Source of the DNA: Spirochaetota bacterium
Lineage (GTDB): Bacteria > Spirochaetota > Spirochaetia > B11-G9
DNA length: 6,906 bases
Direction of reading: 5' to 3'
NCBI GenBank assembly: GCA_003641695.1
Contig: QNBL01000147.1
Coordinates: forward strand, 1 to 6,906
The position numbers were made by a program, and so were the translations under genes. Shown piece after piece: positions 1-5,966 of the stretch (within the stretch, counting starts at the first letter, position 1; the number at the start of each line of letters is the position of its first letter). The notes below the pieces were generated by a model. That model had not been told where the DNA came from. It did no database searches and was given only the letters and a program-made list of their open reading frames with translations.

Positions 1-141
1 CTGCTGGGGCCGCTGTCCCTGGTAAGGCGGTCTTCCGCCCTGCTGAGGCCGCTGTCCCTGGTAAGGCGGTCTTCCGCCCTGCTGGGGCCGCTGTCCCTGG
101 TAAGGCGGTCTTCCGCCCTGCTGAGGCCGCTGTCCCTGGTA
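1..141 (-). repeat. 39-bp in-frame tandem repeat inside infB (3.6 copies visible)
   Basis: Units lie at 1-39, 40-78 and 79-117, with a partial unit at 118-141 where similarity ends at the tyrosine codon. Each unit encodes 13 residues, YQGQRPQQGGRPP, in register. Units are identical at the DNA level except for one proline codon (proline 6 of the 13), which alternates CCT, CCC, CCT, CCC from the start of the gene. Adjacent units therefore differ while units 78 bp apart match. The unit is about 72% G+C (28 of 39 bases), visibly richer than the flanking coding DNA. The array is cut by the window edge, so the total copy number is unknown. Confidence 0.97.
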
Positions 142-510
142 GCCGGAACGGGCCTGTTGCTGGTTTCTATTGTCATTGTTTCTCGTGCGGGTGCCGGAGA
201 GTTTTTCTTCTGTTTTCCGGGCAGCTGCACTTTTTACTGCAGTTGCAGATTTAGGTTTATCACTTTCAGAAGGTTTCGTTACAGTACTTTCGGCTTTGAC
301 CTCAGAAGATGCTGAAGTTTTTTTGGTTTCTGTTTCCGCTGCAGGTTCCTTCCTGGCAACTACCTTATGAACGGTCTTCTTTGGAGCTGTTTTTTTCTTT
401 ATTACAACAACCTTTTTCTTTTCTGAGGTAGTTTTCTCCGGTTCCTTGGGTTTTCTATGCTTAATTAAAGTAGCTTTTGGTTTTTCTTTTTTATCCTGTT
501 CTTCAGCCAT
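1..510 (-). CDS. infB: Translation initiation factor IF-2, N-terminal part (runs off window)
   Basis: Only the first 170 codons are present and the frame is open through base 1. The start is the ATG at 510-508, preceded by AAGAGGA with a short spacer. IF-2 is the GTPase that brings initiator fMet-tRNA to the 30S subunit and promotes 50S joining. Its GTPase core lies outside the window, so the call rests on position directly after nusA and on composition. Residues 1-110 are a Lys/Glu/Ala/Ser/Thr-rich, probably disordered stretch beginning MAEEQDKKEKPKATLIKHRK. From residue 124 on there are repeats of YQGQRPQQGGRPP (three full copies and a cut fourth). Long, variable N-termini are normal in IF-2, and Gly/Gln/Arg/Pro repeats of this kind are, as I recall, common in spirochaete IF-2. 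It follows nusA after 86 bases, as usual for the rimP-nusA-infB operon. Confidence 0.92.
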   Translation of the reverse strand, partial: MAEEQDKKEKPKATLIKHRKPKEPEKTTSEKKKVVVIKKKTAPKKTVHKVVARKEPAAETETKKTSASSEVKAESTVTKPSESDKPKSATAVKSAAARKTEEKLSGTRTRNNDNRNQQQARSGYQGQRPQQGGRPPYQGQRPQQGGRPPYQGQRPQQGGRPPYQGQRPQQ

Positions 511-514
511 AAAT

Positions 515-520
515 CCTCTT
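515..520 (-). promoter_or_regulatory. Ribosome binding site of infB
   Basis: The minus strand reads AAGAGG four bases before the ATG at 510, a good match to Shine-Dalgarno with a short spacer. It supports this ATG as the IF-2 start. The following residues (MAEEQDKKEK) are typical of a charged IF-2 N-terminus. Confidence 0.7.
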
Positions 521-553
521 CACACCTTCTTGTTTAACAAAAATAGATCATCA

Positions 554-575
554 TATTGACTTTAATTTGTCAATA
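554..575 (-). other. Small inverted repeat in the nusA-infB gap
   Basis: TATTGAC (554-560) and GTCAATA (569-575) form a perfect 7-bp stem around an 8-base A/T loop. The stem is A/T-rich and no U-run follows directly on the minus strand, so it is not a convincing terminator. A small RNA hairpin acting as processing site, pause or spacer, or simple chance, are all possible. The rest of the 86-base gap shows only the infB ribosome binding site. Confidence 0.35.
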
Positions 576-596
576 AAGCATTGCTCTATTTCACGC

Positions 597-2102
597 CTAT
601 TCCTCTTCTTTGAGTTCTTCACCATCCTGGTTGTCCGGTTCTTCTTCTTCAAACCGGAGTCCTATACCGCAGGCAGGACAGGAGGTCATATCTATAGTTA
701 TCGGAGCGCCGCATTCGGGACACTCATAAGTTTCTTCTTCTACCGGAGATTCTTCTTCGTCTTTTTTTTCTTCCGGTTCTTCAAAGAATTCCTCTTCTTC
801 AAGCTCTTCTTCCTCAACAATATCAACATTCTCTGAAATAATGGTCTCAATATTTTTAATATCTTCTTCTGTAATGCCTTCAAGATTCTCAAGATCGTTT
901 CTGTCCATGGATACGAGGGTTTCAATCAACTCAACTTTATTTGAAGTAAGCAGTTCAACAAGATGTTCAGAGATACCGGGAAGTTCGGAAATCGAAGTGA
1001 TTTCTTCTTCAATATCGTTAAATAAGGCGTTGAGTTCTCTCTTTGAATCGATTGAAATATCCATCTCTTCAAACTGTTCAACGGTCTTTACATCGATGTT
1101 CCAGTCTACAAGCCTGTTTGCAAGACGAACGTTAAGTCCTTTTTTACCGATTGCCAGTGAAAGCTGACTTTCATTGACAATTGCGAGTGCTTGACGTTTT
1201 GATTCGTCAAGGATAATAACGTTTTCAACCTCAGCAGGTGATAACGCATTCTTGATAAACTCCCTTTGATCCGTAACATACTTGAGAATATCTATCTTTT
1301 CCCCTTCAAGTTCTCTGACGATAGCCTGGATTCTAACTCCTTTAATACCTACACAGGCGCCAACAGGGTCAACATCCTCCCTGTTGGAGAAGACAGATAT
1401 CTTGGTTCTGTAGCCGGGTTCCCTTACAATCTTGAAGATCTCTACGGTTTTATCATAGATTTCAGGCACCTCAAGTTCAAAAATCCTTTTTACAAAATCC
1501 GTATGAGTACGTGAAAGGATGATCTGAAGCCCAGAGGGTGATTTACTGACCTCATAGATAAGTGCCTTGATTCTGTCGTTGGGATGATAACTTTCCCGGG
1601 GGGATTGGTATCGTTTCGGGAGAATACCCTCAATTTTCCCAAGATCAACAAAGATATTTCCGTTTCTTTCTCTTTGGTGATACCCTATTATCATCTCCCC
1701 TTCTTTATCCTTAAACTCAGAATAGAGAGTGTCTTTATGGATTTCCCGCAAGGTCTGACGTGCTTTCTGTTTTGCACTTTGAACAGCCCCGCGGTCAAAA
1801 TCTTTAGGGTTGATTTCAATAAGAAGCTCATCCCCTATTTCACATTCATCGTTAAGTTCCAAAGCATCTTTAAGTTCAATCTCAAAGACCGGATCTGTTA
1901 TTTCTTCTACTATACTTTTACGGGCAAATATCGATACCTCAGAGTAGTCATCGTTGAATCTGACAACTGCGTTTTCAACGGTACCGAATTTCCTTTTATA
2001 AGCAGCATAGAGAAAATCTTCTATTGTTTTTCGTACAAGATCTTCCGAAATCCCCTTCTCATGAACGAGACCCCGGATTGCATCAGCAAGTCCAGAAGCC
2101 AT
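597..2102 (-). CDS. nusA: Transcription termination/antitermination factor NusA with C-terminal zinc ribbon
   Basis: 501 residues, ATG start, TAG stop. NusA binds RNA polymerase and nascent RNA and modulates pausing, intrinsic termination and antitermination. Visible domains: the polymerase-binding N-terminal domain (1-125, with the family-like IEDFLYAAYKRKFG); an S1 domain (about 134-200); KH1 with DPVGACVGIKGVR (245-257); and KH2 with AIGKKGLNVRLA (317-328). Next comes a helix-hairpin-helix-like segment (about 370-422, ELPGIS and LEGITEEDI). The end is unusual. An acidic stretch (427-457, mostly Glu) leads into CPECGAPITIDMTSCPAC (461-478), a C-x2-C-x10-C-x2-C zinc-ribbon pattern, then a second acidic tail. 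Common NusA proteins of about 340-500 residues end with the KH domains or acidic repeats; I do not know this zinc ribbon from E. coli or B. subtilis. nusA sits 20 bases after rimP. Its best Shine-Dalgarno is 13 bases upstream, so coupling to rimP translation is likely. Confidence 0.98.
   Translation of the reverse strand: MASGLADAIRGLVHEKGISEDLVRKTIEDFLYAAYKRKFGTVENAVVRFNDDYSEVSIFARKSIVEEITDPVFEIELKDALELNDECEIGDELLIEINPKDFDRGAVQSAKQKARQTLREIHKDTLYSEFKDKEGEMIIGYHQRERNGNIFVDLGKIEGILPKRYQSPRESYHPNDRIKALIYEVSKSPSGLQIILSRTHTDFVKRIFELEVPEIYDKTVEIFKIVREPGYRTKISVFSNREDVDPVGACVGIKGVRIQAIVRELEGEKIDILKYVTDQREFIKNALSPAEVENVIILDESKRQALAIVNESQLSLAIGKKGLNVRLANRLVDWNIDVKTVEQFEEMDISIDSKRELNALFNDIEEEITSISELPGISEHLVELLTSNKVELIETLVSMDRNDLENLEGITEEDIKNIETIISENVDIVEEEELEEEEFFEEPEEKKDEEESPVEEETYECPECGAPITIDMTSCPACGIGLRFEEEEPDNQDGEELKEEE
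669..722 (-). other. Zinc-ribbon motif at the NusA C-terminus
   Basis: This segment codes for NusA residues 461-478, with cysteines at 461, 464, 475 and 478. Both knuckles have the CPxCG/CPAC form typical of small rubredoxin-like zinc ribbons. The motif lies between two Glu-rich segments that are probably disordered, so it likely behaves as an independent tethered module. All four ligands are intact, which argues for a functional metal site. Zinc binding is inferred from pattern only. Confidence 0.85.
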
Positions 2103-2115
2103 AGTGTGTTTCTGT

Positions 2116-2124
2116 CCCCCTTTT
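2116..2124 (-). promoter_or_regulatory. Distant Shine-Dalgarno of nusA overlapping the rimP stop
   Basis: The minus strand reads AAAAGGGGG across the rimP stop codon, followed by 13 bases before the nusA ATG. The purine run could pair with the 16S rRNA tail, but the spacer is longer than usual. No better site lies closer. The NusA N-terminus matches the family at this ATG, so the start is sound and the odd spacing is a property of the gene. Confidence 0.5.
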
Positions 2125-2563
2125 ATTCAAGTTTAGCTTTTTTTATATCGCTATATTTTATACTAACTGTATCTTCTTTTGTTTTAACAGTTAAAATTTC
2201 ATCTTCAGCACTTTGAATTGTTCCGCGAATCCATTCCGAATCGTCAACAGGCAGAATGTTTACATTTCTGCCGGAAAAAATACGGAATTCGTCGAGACTC
2301 TTAATCTTTCTGGATGTTCCGGGTGATGATATTTCCAGGGTTATATCCCTGATCTCCTCCATAATTTCAATACGGGGATAGATGGTTTTGTGAACAAGGG
2401 TGCAGTCGTCAATAGTTATCCCATCCGGTTTGTAGATGCGTAAGGAAAGATTAAGTTTACCCTCCTTAACCCTGGTATGAAACTCAACAATATCATACCC
2501 CAAGCCGTTTATTACCGGTTTTAATTCTTTGAAAAGACTGTTTTCCGTGTCTAAATATTCCAC
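2123..2563 (-). CDS. rimP: Ribosome maturation factor RimP
   Basis: 146 residues, close to the usual 140-170. RimP assists late 30S subunit assembly in the cytoplasm. Two domains are visible: an alpha/beta N-terminal domain (1-80) and an SH3-like C-terminal domain (about 85-146). The hallmark at the junction is LEISSPGTSRKI (76-87), corresponding to the family E-x-SSPG-x-x-R signature, followed by DEFRIFSGRNVNI. The start is GTG at 2563-2561. An in-frame TGA lies four codons upstream and no ATG occurs near the N-terminus, so the GTG is the only reasonable choice. It is the first gene of rimP-nusA-infB. Its start lies only 17 bases after a terminator-like hairpin, an unusual arrangement that may regulate the operon. 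A rare start codon and weak ribosome site suggest modest translation. Confidence 0.96.
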   Translation of the reverse strand: MEYLDTENSLFKELKPVINGLGYDIVEFHTRVKEGKLNLSLRIYKPDGITIDDCTLVHKTIYPRIEIMEEIRDITLEISSPGTSRKIKSLDEFRIFSGRNVNILPVDDSEWIRGTIQSAEDEILTVKTKEDTVSIKYSDIKKAKLE

Positions 2564-2572
2564 TTCCGTTAT

Positions 2573-2578
2573 TCACCC
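2573..2578 (-). promoter_or_regulatory. Candidate ribosome binding site of rimP
   Basis: GGGTGA lies nine bases before the GTG start and can pair with the 3' part of the anti-Shine-Dalgarno sequence. A stronger AAAGGAG exists further upstream (2585-2591 region), but it is locked in the 5' arm of the terminator hairpin and is more than 20 bases from the start. The accessible site is therefore a weak one. Confidence 0.4.
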
Positions 2579-2580
2579 AT

Positions 2581-2608
2581 TAAAAAAGGAGTCGTAAGCG
2601 ACTCCTTT
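2581..2608 (-). terminator. Intrinsic terminator after comF / in the rimP leader
   Basis: On the minus strand AAAGGAGTCG, loop CTTA, then CGACTCCTTT form a perfect 10-bp stem. The U-run begins inside the 3' arm and continues to six T in a row (TTTTTTA). This is a textbook Rho-independent terminator for minus-strand transcription. There is no comparable T-run on the plus strand, so it is not bidirectional. It lies 47 bases after the comF stop and ends 17 bases before the rimP GTG. It most simply ends the bamA-skp-mutS-comF transcript. Because no promoter fits between it and rimP, any rimP promoter must lie upstream of it, so transcripts for rimP would have to read through or be attenuated here. 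Confidence 0.88.
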
Positions 2609-2617
2609 GAAGAAAGA

Positions 2618-2644
2618 ATTAATCTGCTGTGGATAATGTATCAA
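2618..2644 (-). promoter_or_regulatory. Weak candidate promoter for the rimP-nusA-infB operon
   Basis: The minus strand holds TTGATA (2644-2639, five of six to the -35 consensus) and ATTAAT (2623-2618, four of six to the -10 consensus), separated by 15 bases, slightly short of the optimum. A start about seven bases downstream would place the terminator hairpin at the very 5' end of the transcript. The prediction rests on weak matches in A/T-rich DNA. Read-through from comF is an equally good way to express rimP. Confidence 0.3.
2628..2636 (-). promoter_or_regulatory. Perfect DnaA-box sequence between comF and rimP
   Basis: The minus strand reads TTATCCACA, identical to the strong 9-base DnaA box of E. 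coli (established knowledge). It lies in the intergenic region, within the 15-base spacer of the candidate rimP promoter. I saw no second exact copy in the window, so this is not an origin-like cluster. If bound, DnaA would be expected to act as a transcription regulator or titration site. The match could be chance: about one exact hit in 20 windows of this size would be expected on random sequence. Confidence 0.4.
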
Positions 2645-2655
2645 TTCCGTTCTGA

Positions 2656-3357
2656 TTAGTCAATAGCAAGGGTAAGGGCATTAATACCAAAGCAGCCTGC
2701 TTTTATGAGTACCAATGCGCACTGTTCAAGGGTTGCCCCGGTGGTGAATACATCATCAAGAAGCAGTATTTTCGATGGAATTTTCCCGCAGGTCTTTGTT
2801 ACAGTTATCTTGCCATCAAGGTTAGTCAATCTTTCCGCATAGCTTAGTTTTTTCTGTGATTTTCCACCCTTTTTTCGTAAACAGTTCATTACAGGTATTC
2901 CGTATCTGCTTTTTAGTATTCCGGTTATCTCGCCGGTATGATCCCATCCCCTTTTTTTTACATTGGATATAGTCGATGGTACAGGGATAATTGCTTCAAA
3001 TTTGTTTTGTTTTAAATAAAGGGTATAAAAAAGTTCTGCAAAGAGCACGGCTAACCTTCTGTTGTTCCTGAATTTATACTGATAGAGCAACTCTTTGATA
3101 TCTTTTCGGTAGGTAAAAAGTGAAAAATTGGACTCATAGGAAAAACTCCTCGACCTGCATCTGGTGCAGACAGTTTCCTCTGAACTCAAGGGTATGCTGC
3201 ATACAGGGCATCTTCTATCCGCATTTTTCGATAACAGCTTTTTCCGGCATGAGGAACAGAGTGGATATTTGGTATGCTCTTCGGAAATGAGATCTGTACT
3301 GCATAAAAGACACCTGTTAGGAGTTGTCAGTGTCTGCAGAACTCTGCTTATGGTCAT
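2656..3357 (-). CDS. comF: ComF-family protein (zinc-finger phosphoribosyltransferase-like)
   Basis: 233 residues, normal for the family. The N-terminus carries four Cys-x2-Cys pairs (16/19, 34/37, 50/53, 64/67), the double zinc-finger region typical of ComFC/GntX-like proteins. The C-terminal half is a type I phosphoribosyltransferase fold with the PRPP-binding loop ILLLDDVFTTGAT (197-209). It also has the family-typical IIPVPSTISNVKKRGWDH (123-140) and a KKLSYAERLTNL segment. In competent bacteria ComF proteins support uptake of transforming DNA. In many genomes without known competence their role is unclear, so the name is a family assignment. The ATG at 3357 is the first start after an upstream in-frame stop and precedes the first Cys pair. 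Its ribosome site is poor (AGG almost touching the ATG), so coupling to mutS, 23 bases upstream, is plausible. A terminator follows. Confidence 0.93.
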   Translation of the reverse strand: MTISRVLQTLTTPNRCLLCSTDLISEEHTKYPLCSSCRKKLLSKNADRRCPVCSIPLSSEETVCTRCRSRSFSYESNFSLFTYRKDIKELLYQYKFRNNRRLAVLFAELFYTLYLKQNKFEAIIPVPSTISNVKKRGWDHTGEITGILKSRYGIPVMNCLRKKGGKSQKKLSYAERLTNLDGKITVTKTCGKIPSKILLLDDVFTTGATLEQCALVLIKAGCFGINALTLAID

Positions 3358-3380
3358 ACCTGCTATTACATAAAAAAATC

Positions 3381-5966
3381 TTACCCTGATTCAGAAATTT
3401 CTTTAAGCCGTGCAAGAACGTTCAAAGCATCGAGGGGAGTTATTTTTTCAATGTTAAGGGATCTCAGTTCAGTCAGGATCAGATCATCGGATTTAAAAAG
3501 GGGCTGTTGCCCCTCTCTATTTCCAGGTTCAGCTTCCGGAATATCAATTAGGGTAATACCTTCTTTTGAAAGGGAATCGAGAATATCCGAAGCCCTTTTC
3601 AGCACCCTTTCGGGAATTCCTGCCAGTTTGGCTACGTGGATACCGTAGGATTTCTCGGAAGAGCCCTCTTTTACTTTCCTTAGAAAAATTATTTCACCGT
3701 TTCTTTCTGCAATTTCAAGATGAAGATTAATAAGGTGTTTGTTCTTGATCAGCGACAGTTCATGATAATGGGTTGCAAACAGGGTTTTTACCTTCATGGA
3801 AAGGAGATACTCGGTAACTGCCCAGGCAATAGACAGACCGTCGTTGGTGCTTGTTCCCCTGCCCACCTCGTCCATGATAATCAGACTCTTTTCCGTTGCA
3901 TGGCGTAAGATAAAGGCAGTTTCATTCATTTCCACAAGAAAGGTTGATTCTCCTCTGGCAAGGTTGTCAGAGGCCCCTACACGGCAGAATATCTTGTCAG
4001 TAACTCCTATTTCCGCTTTTTCCGCCGGTACAAAGGAACCTGCCTGTGCCATAAGAACTATCAGAGCTGTTTGTCTGAGATAGGTAGATTTTCCCGCCAT
4101 ATTGGGACCGGTTATCATTGCGAAATACTTTCCTTCTGAATGCAGTCCGATGGAATTCGGTATAAAAGAACCCGGCGGCAGATTATTTTCCACTACCGGA
4201 TGACGGCCGTTAACTACCGTAAGCGTATTTGAGGACGAAATCACCGGTTTTACATATCCGTGCACAGTAGCAGCCTGGGCAAAACTCTGGAGGCAGTCAA
4301 TGTCAGAAATAAACGAAGCAGCTTCAAGGAGTACCGGTATTTCCTCTTTCACCCTGCCTCGTATTTCCATGAAAAGCTCTTTCTCCAGCTGAATAATTTT
4401 CTCAAAGGAACTGCTTATAGCTGATTCAAGTTCAATCAGTTTATCTGTTGTAAAGCGTTCACAGTTGAGGAGCGACTGCCTTCTTATGAAATGATCAGGG
4501 ACCTGGGGCAGGTTTGCTTTTGTTACTTCGATAAAATGACCTATGATTTTGTTGTATTTAATCTTGAGAGAAGTTATACCGCTTTCTTCCTGCTCCTGTT
4601 TTATATATTCAGAGAGCAGGTTCTGGCTGTTTTTCCGTAGGTTTCTGAGTGAATCCAGATCTTTGTTGTAACCGTCTTTTATAAGCCTTCCTTCTGTTAA
4701 CAGAATAGACGGGTCTTCAAATATTCCGGCTCTGATCAGGTTGCTGACAGAGTTAATAACCTTCAGCCTGGCAGGAGGAAGAGGGGTTATAATAATATGA
4801 GGATCAGAGCTGACTATCCTGTTTATCAATTCAATTTGCTCAAGACTGCCGCAGAGAGCCAGAAGATCCTTTGCATGGGCCTTGTCCATGGCAACCCGCG
4901 AAGTAAGCCGTTCGATATCAAGAATACCGGAAAGAGAGTTCCGTATTTCAGAGAGGGTTATTTGATTGTGATACAGAGACTCTACGGTGTTAAGCCGTGA
5001 ATCAATATTGCTCTTTTTCTTCAGAGGATGCAAAAGCCATCTTTTTATTTTGCGGGCGCCCATGGAAGTTCTGGTTTTATCCAGAACCTTAAGAAGTGTA
5101 AAATTTGACTCGTTATTGTTCAGGCCGCCTGTTATCTCAAGATTTCTCTGGGTTGCCTCATCCAGGCCGAGAAAATCGCTGTCATCATAGACAGTCAGTG
5201 ACCGGATATGCGGGAGCAGTGATTTTGAAGTTTCTCCTATATAGTCAAGAAGTACACCGCAGGAAACAAGTTCCGGACTTTCTTTTTGCAGTCCGAAAGC
5301 CTTAAGGTTTGAGACCTTGAACTGCTTCAGGAGCATCTCATAAGCAGACTCAGCATCGAAATGCCAATCCTGAAACCTGTTTACGTATAAGGATGAGTCA
5401 GTATTAATCAGTTGCTGCAGGGAATCGTCATTTTCAAGAATCGATTCCTGCACAATAATTTCAGAGGGGTTTAAACGGTAGATTTCACTCCTGATCCGCT
5501 CTTCCTTCTCTTCGATCGGGATAGCGGTTGCATGGAATTCCGAAGTGGAAAGGTCAATGTAGGCAAAAGAGATAAAAGATCCCCGGCTTCCGATTACGGC
5601 AAGATAGTTGTTCGCGTATCTGTTTAGAAAATCTTCATTAACGATTGTCCCCGGAGTTATAACCTCAACAACTTCCCTTTCAGCCAGTCCTTTCCCATTT
5701 TCAGGCAAGGATATCTGTTCACAAACGGCAATTTTTTTCCCCGCTTTCAGAAGTCTCGGAATGTAGTTTTTTGAGGCATGATACGGAATTCCGCACATCG
5801 GCACACCATGACGGGCAGTAAGGGTTAGGTTAAGGATACGGGAGACCTCTTTTGCATCCTTCTCAAACATTTCGTAGAAGTCTCCCAGCCGGAAAAACAG
5901 CACCGCATCGGGGTATCGGGATTTTATTTTCCGGTACTGCCGCATCATGGGCGTTAGTTCACTCAT
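3381..5966 (-). CDS. mutS: DNA mismatch repair protein MutS
   Basis: 861 residues, full length for MutS (about 850-880). MutS recognises mismatches and small loops and recruits downstream repair factors. The mismatch-reading motif GDFYEMF has Phe30 and Glu32, as in MutS1 and not MutS2. The connector, lever and clamp domains cover about 120-570. The ATPase has NGRHPVVE (586-593), Walker A GPNMAGKST (620-628), the signature SDNLARGESTF (666-676), Walker B LIIMDE (695-700) and ATHYHEL (731-737). Near the end QQPLF (820-824) fits a sliding-clamp binding peptide. TPLDALNVLARLKEI (843-857) matches the C-terminal helix-turn-helix used for tetramer formation. The ATG overlaps the skp stop as ATGA, and no clear Shine-Dalgarno precedes it, so translation probably depends on skp. 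No mutL is in the window. Nothing looks degraded. Confidence 0.99.
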   Translation of the reverse strand: MSELTPMMRQYRKIKSRYPDAVLFFRLGDFYEMFEKDAKEVSRILNLTLTARHGVPMCGIPYHASKNYIPRLLKAGKKIAVCEQISLPENGKGLAEREVVEVITPGTIVNEDFLNRYANNYLAVIGSRGSFISFAYIDLSTSEFHATAIPIEEKEERIRSEIYRLNPSEIIVQESILENDDSLQQLINTDSSLYVNRFQDWHFDAESAYEMLLKQFKVSNLKAFGLQKESPELVSCGVLLDYIGETSKSLLPHIRSLTVYDDSDFLGLDEATQRNLEITGGLNNNESNFTLLKVLDKTRTSMGARKIKRWLLHPLKKKSNIDSRLNTVESLYHNQITLSEIRNSLSGILDIERLTSRVAMDKAHAKDLLALCGSLEQIELINRIVSSDPHIIITPLPPARLKVINSVSNLIRAGIFEDPSILLTEGRLIKDGYNKDLDSLRNLRKNSQNLLSEYIKQEQEESGITSLKIKYNKIIGHFIEVTKANLPQVPDHFIRRQSLLNCERFTTDKLIELESAISSSFEKIIQLEKELFMEIRGRVKEEIPVLLEAASFISDIDCLQSFAQAATVHGYVKPVISSSNTLTVVNGRHPVVENNLPPGSFIPNSIGLHSEGKYFAMITGPNMAGKSTYLRQTALIVLMAQAGSFVPAEKAEIGVTDKIFCRVGASDNLARGESTFLVEMNETAFILRHATEKSLIIMDEVGRGTSTNDGLSIAWAVTEYLLSMKVKTLFATHYHELSLIKNKHLINLHLEIAERNGEIIFLRKVKEGSSEKSYGIHVAKLAGIPERVLKRASDILDSLSKEGITLIDIPEAEPGNREGQQPLFKSDDLILTELRSLNIEKITPLDALNVLARLKEISESG

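Noticed and set aside
1..141. The tandem repeats as a CRISPR array or integration hot spot
   Set aside because: Units are directly adjacent without spacers, are a multiple of three in length and stay in frame with infB, so they are coding repeats.
550..573. Exact TTGACA (minus strand, 573-568) with TATGAT (555-550) before infB, as a possible internal promoter
   Set aside because: The spacer is only 12 bases, far below the usual 16-18, and no acceptable -10 lies at the right distance. TTGACA is also part of the small inverted repeat.
567..836. Plus-strand open frame rich in phenylalanine opposite the nusA tail
   Set aside because: The Phe runs are the complement of the repeated GAA/GAG glutamate codons of the NusA acidic tail. 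It is not a membrane protein.
740..925. Short minus-strand frame overlapping nusA in another frame, very Lys/Leu rich
   Set aside because: It is an out-of-frame reading of the same glutamate-codon tract. It has no ribosome site of note and no family resemblance.
1584..2216. A 210-codon open frame on the plus strand opposite nusA and rimP
   Set aside because: It lies fully antisense to two strongly recognised genes, crosses both, and its translation is Phe/Ile/Ser-rich with no recognisable motif, as expected for a shadow frame.
2569..2580. Three-codon open frame (Met-Gly-Glu-stop) just before the rimP GTG, as a leader peptide
   Set aside because: It is too short to stand out from chance, has no properly spaced ribosome site, and shows no codon pattern of an attenuator peptide.
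3372..3378. Seven-T run (minus strand) between mutS and comF as a terminator tail
   Set aside because: No stem-loop precedes it; the mutS end is A/T-rich with only a short self-complementary GAAATTTC. The next gene starts within 23 bases.
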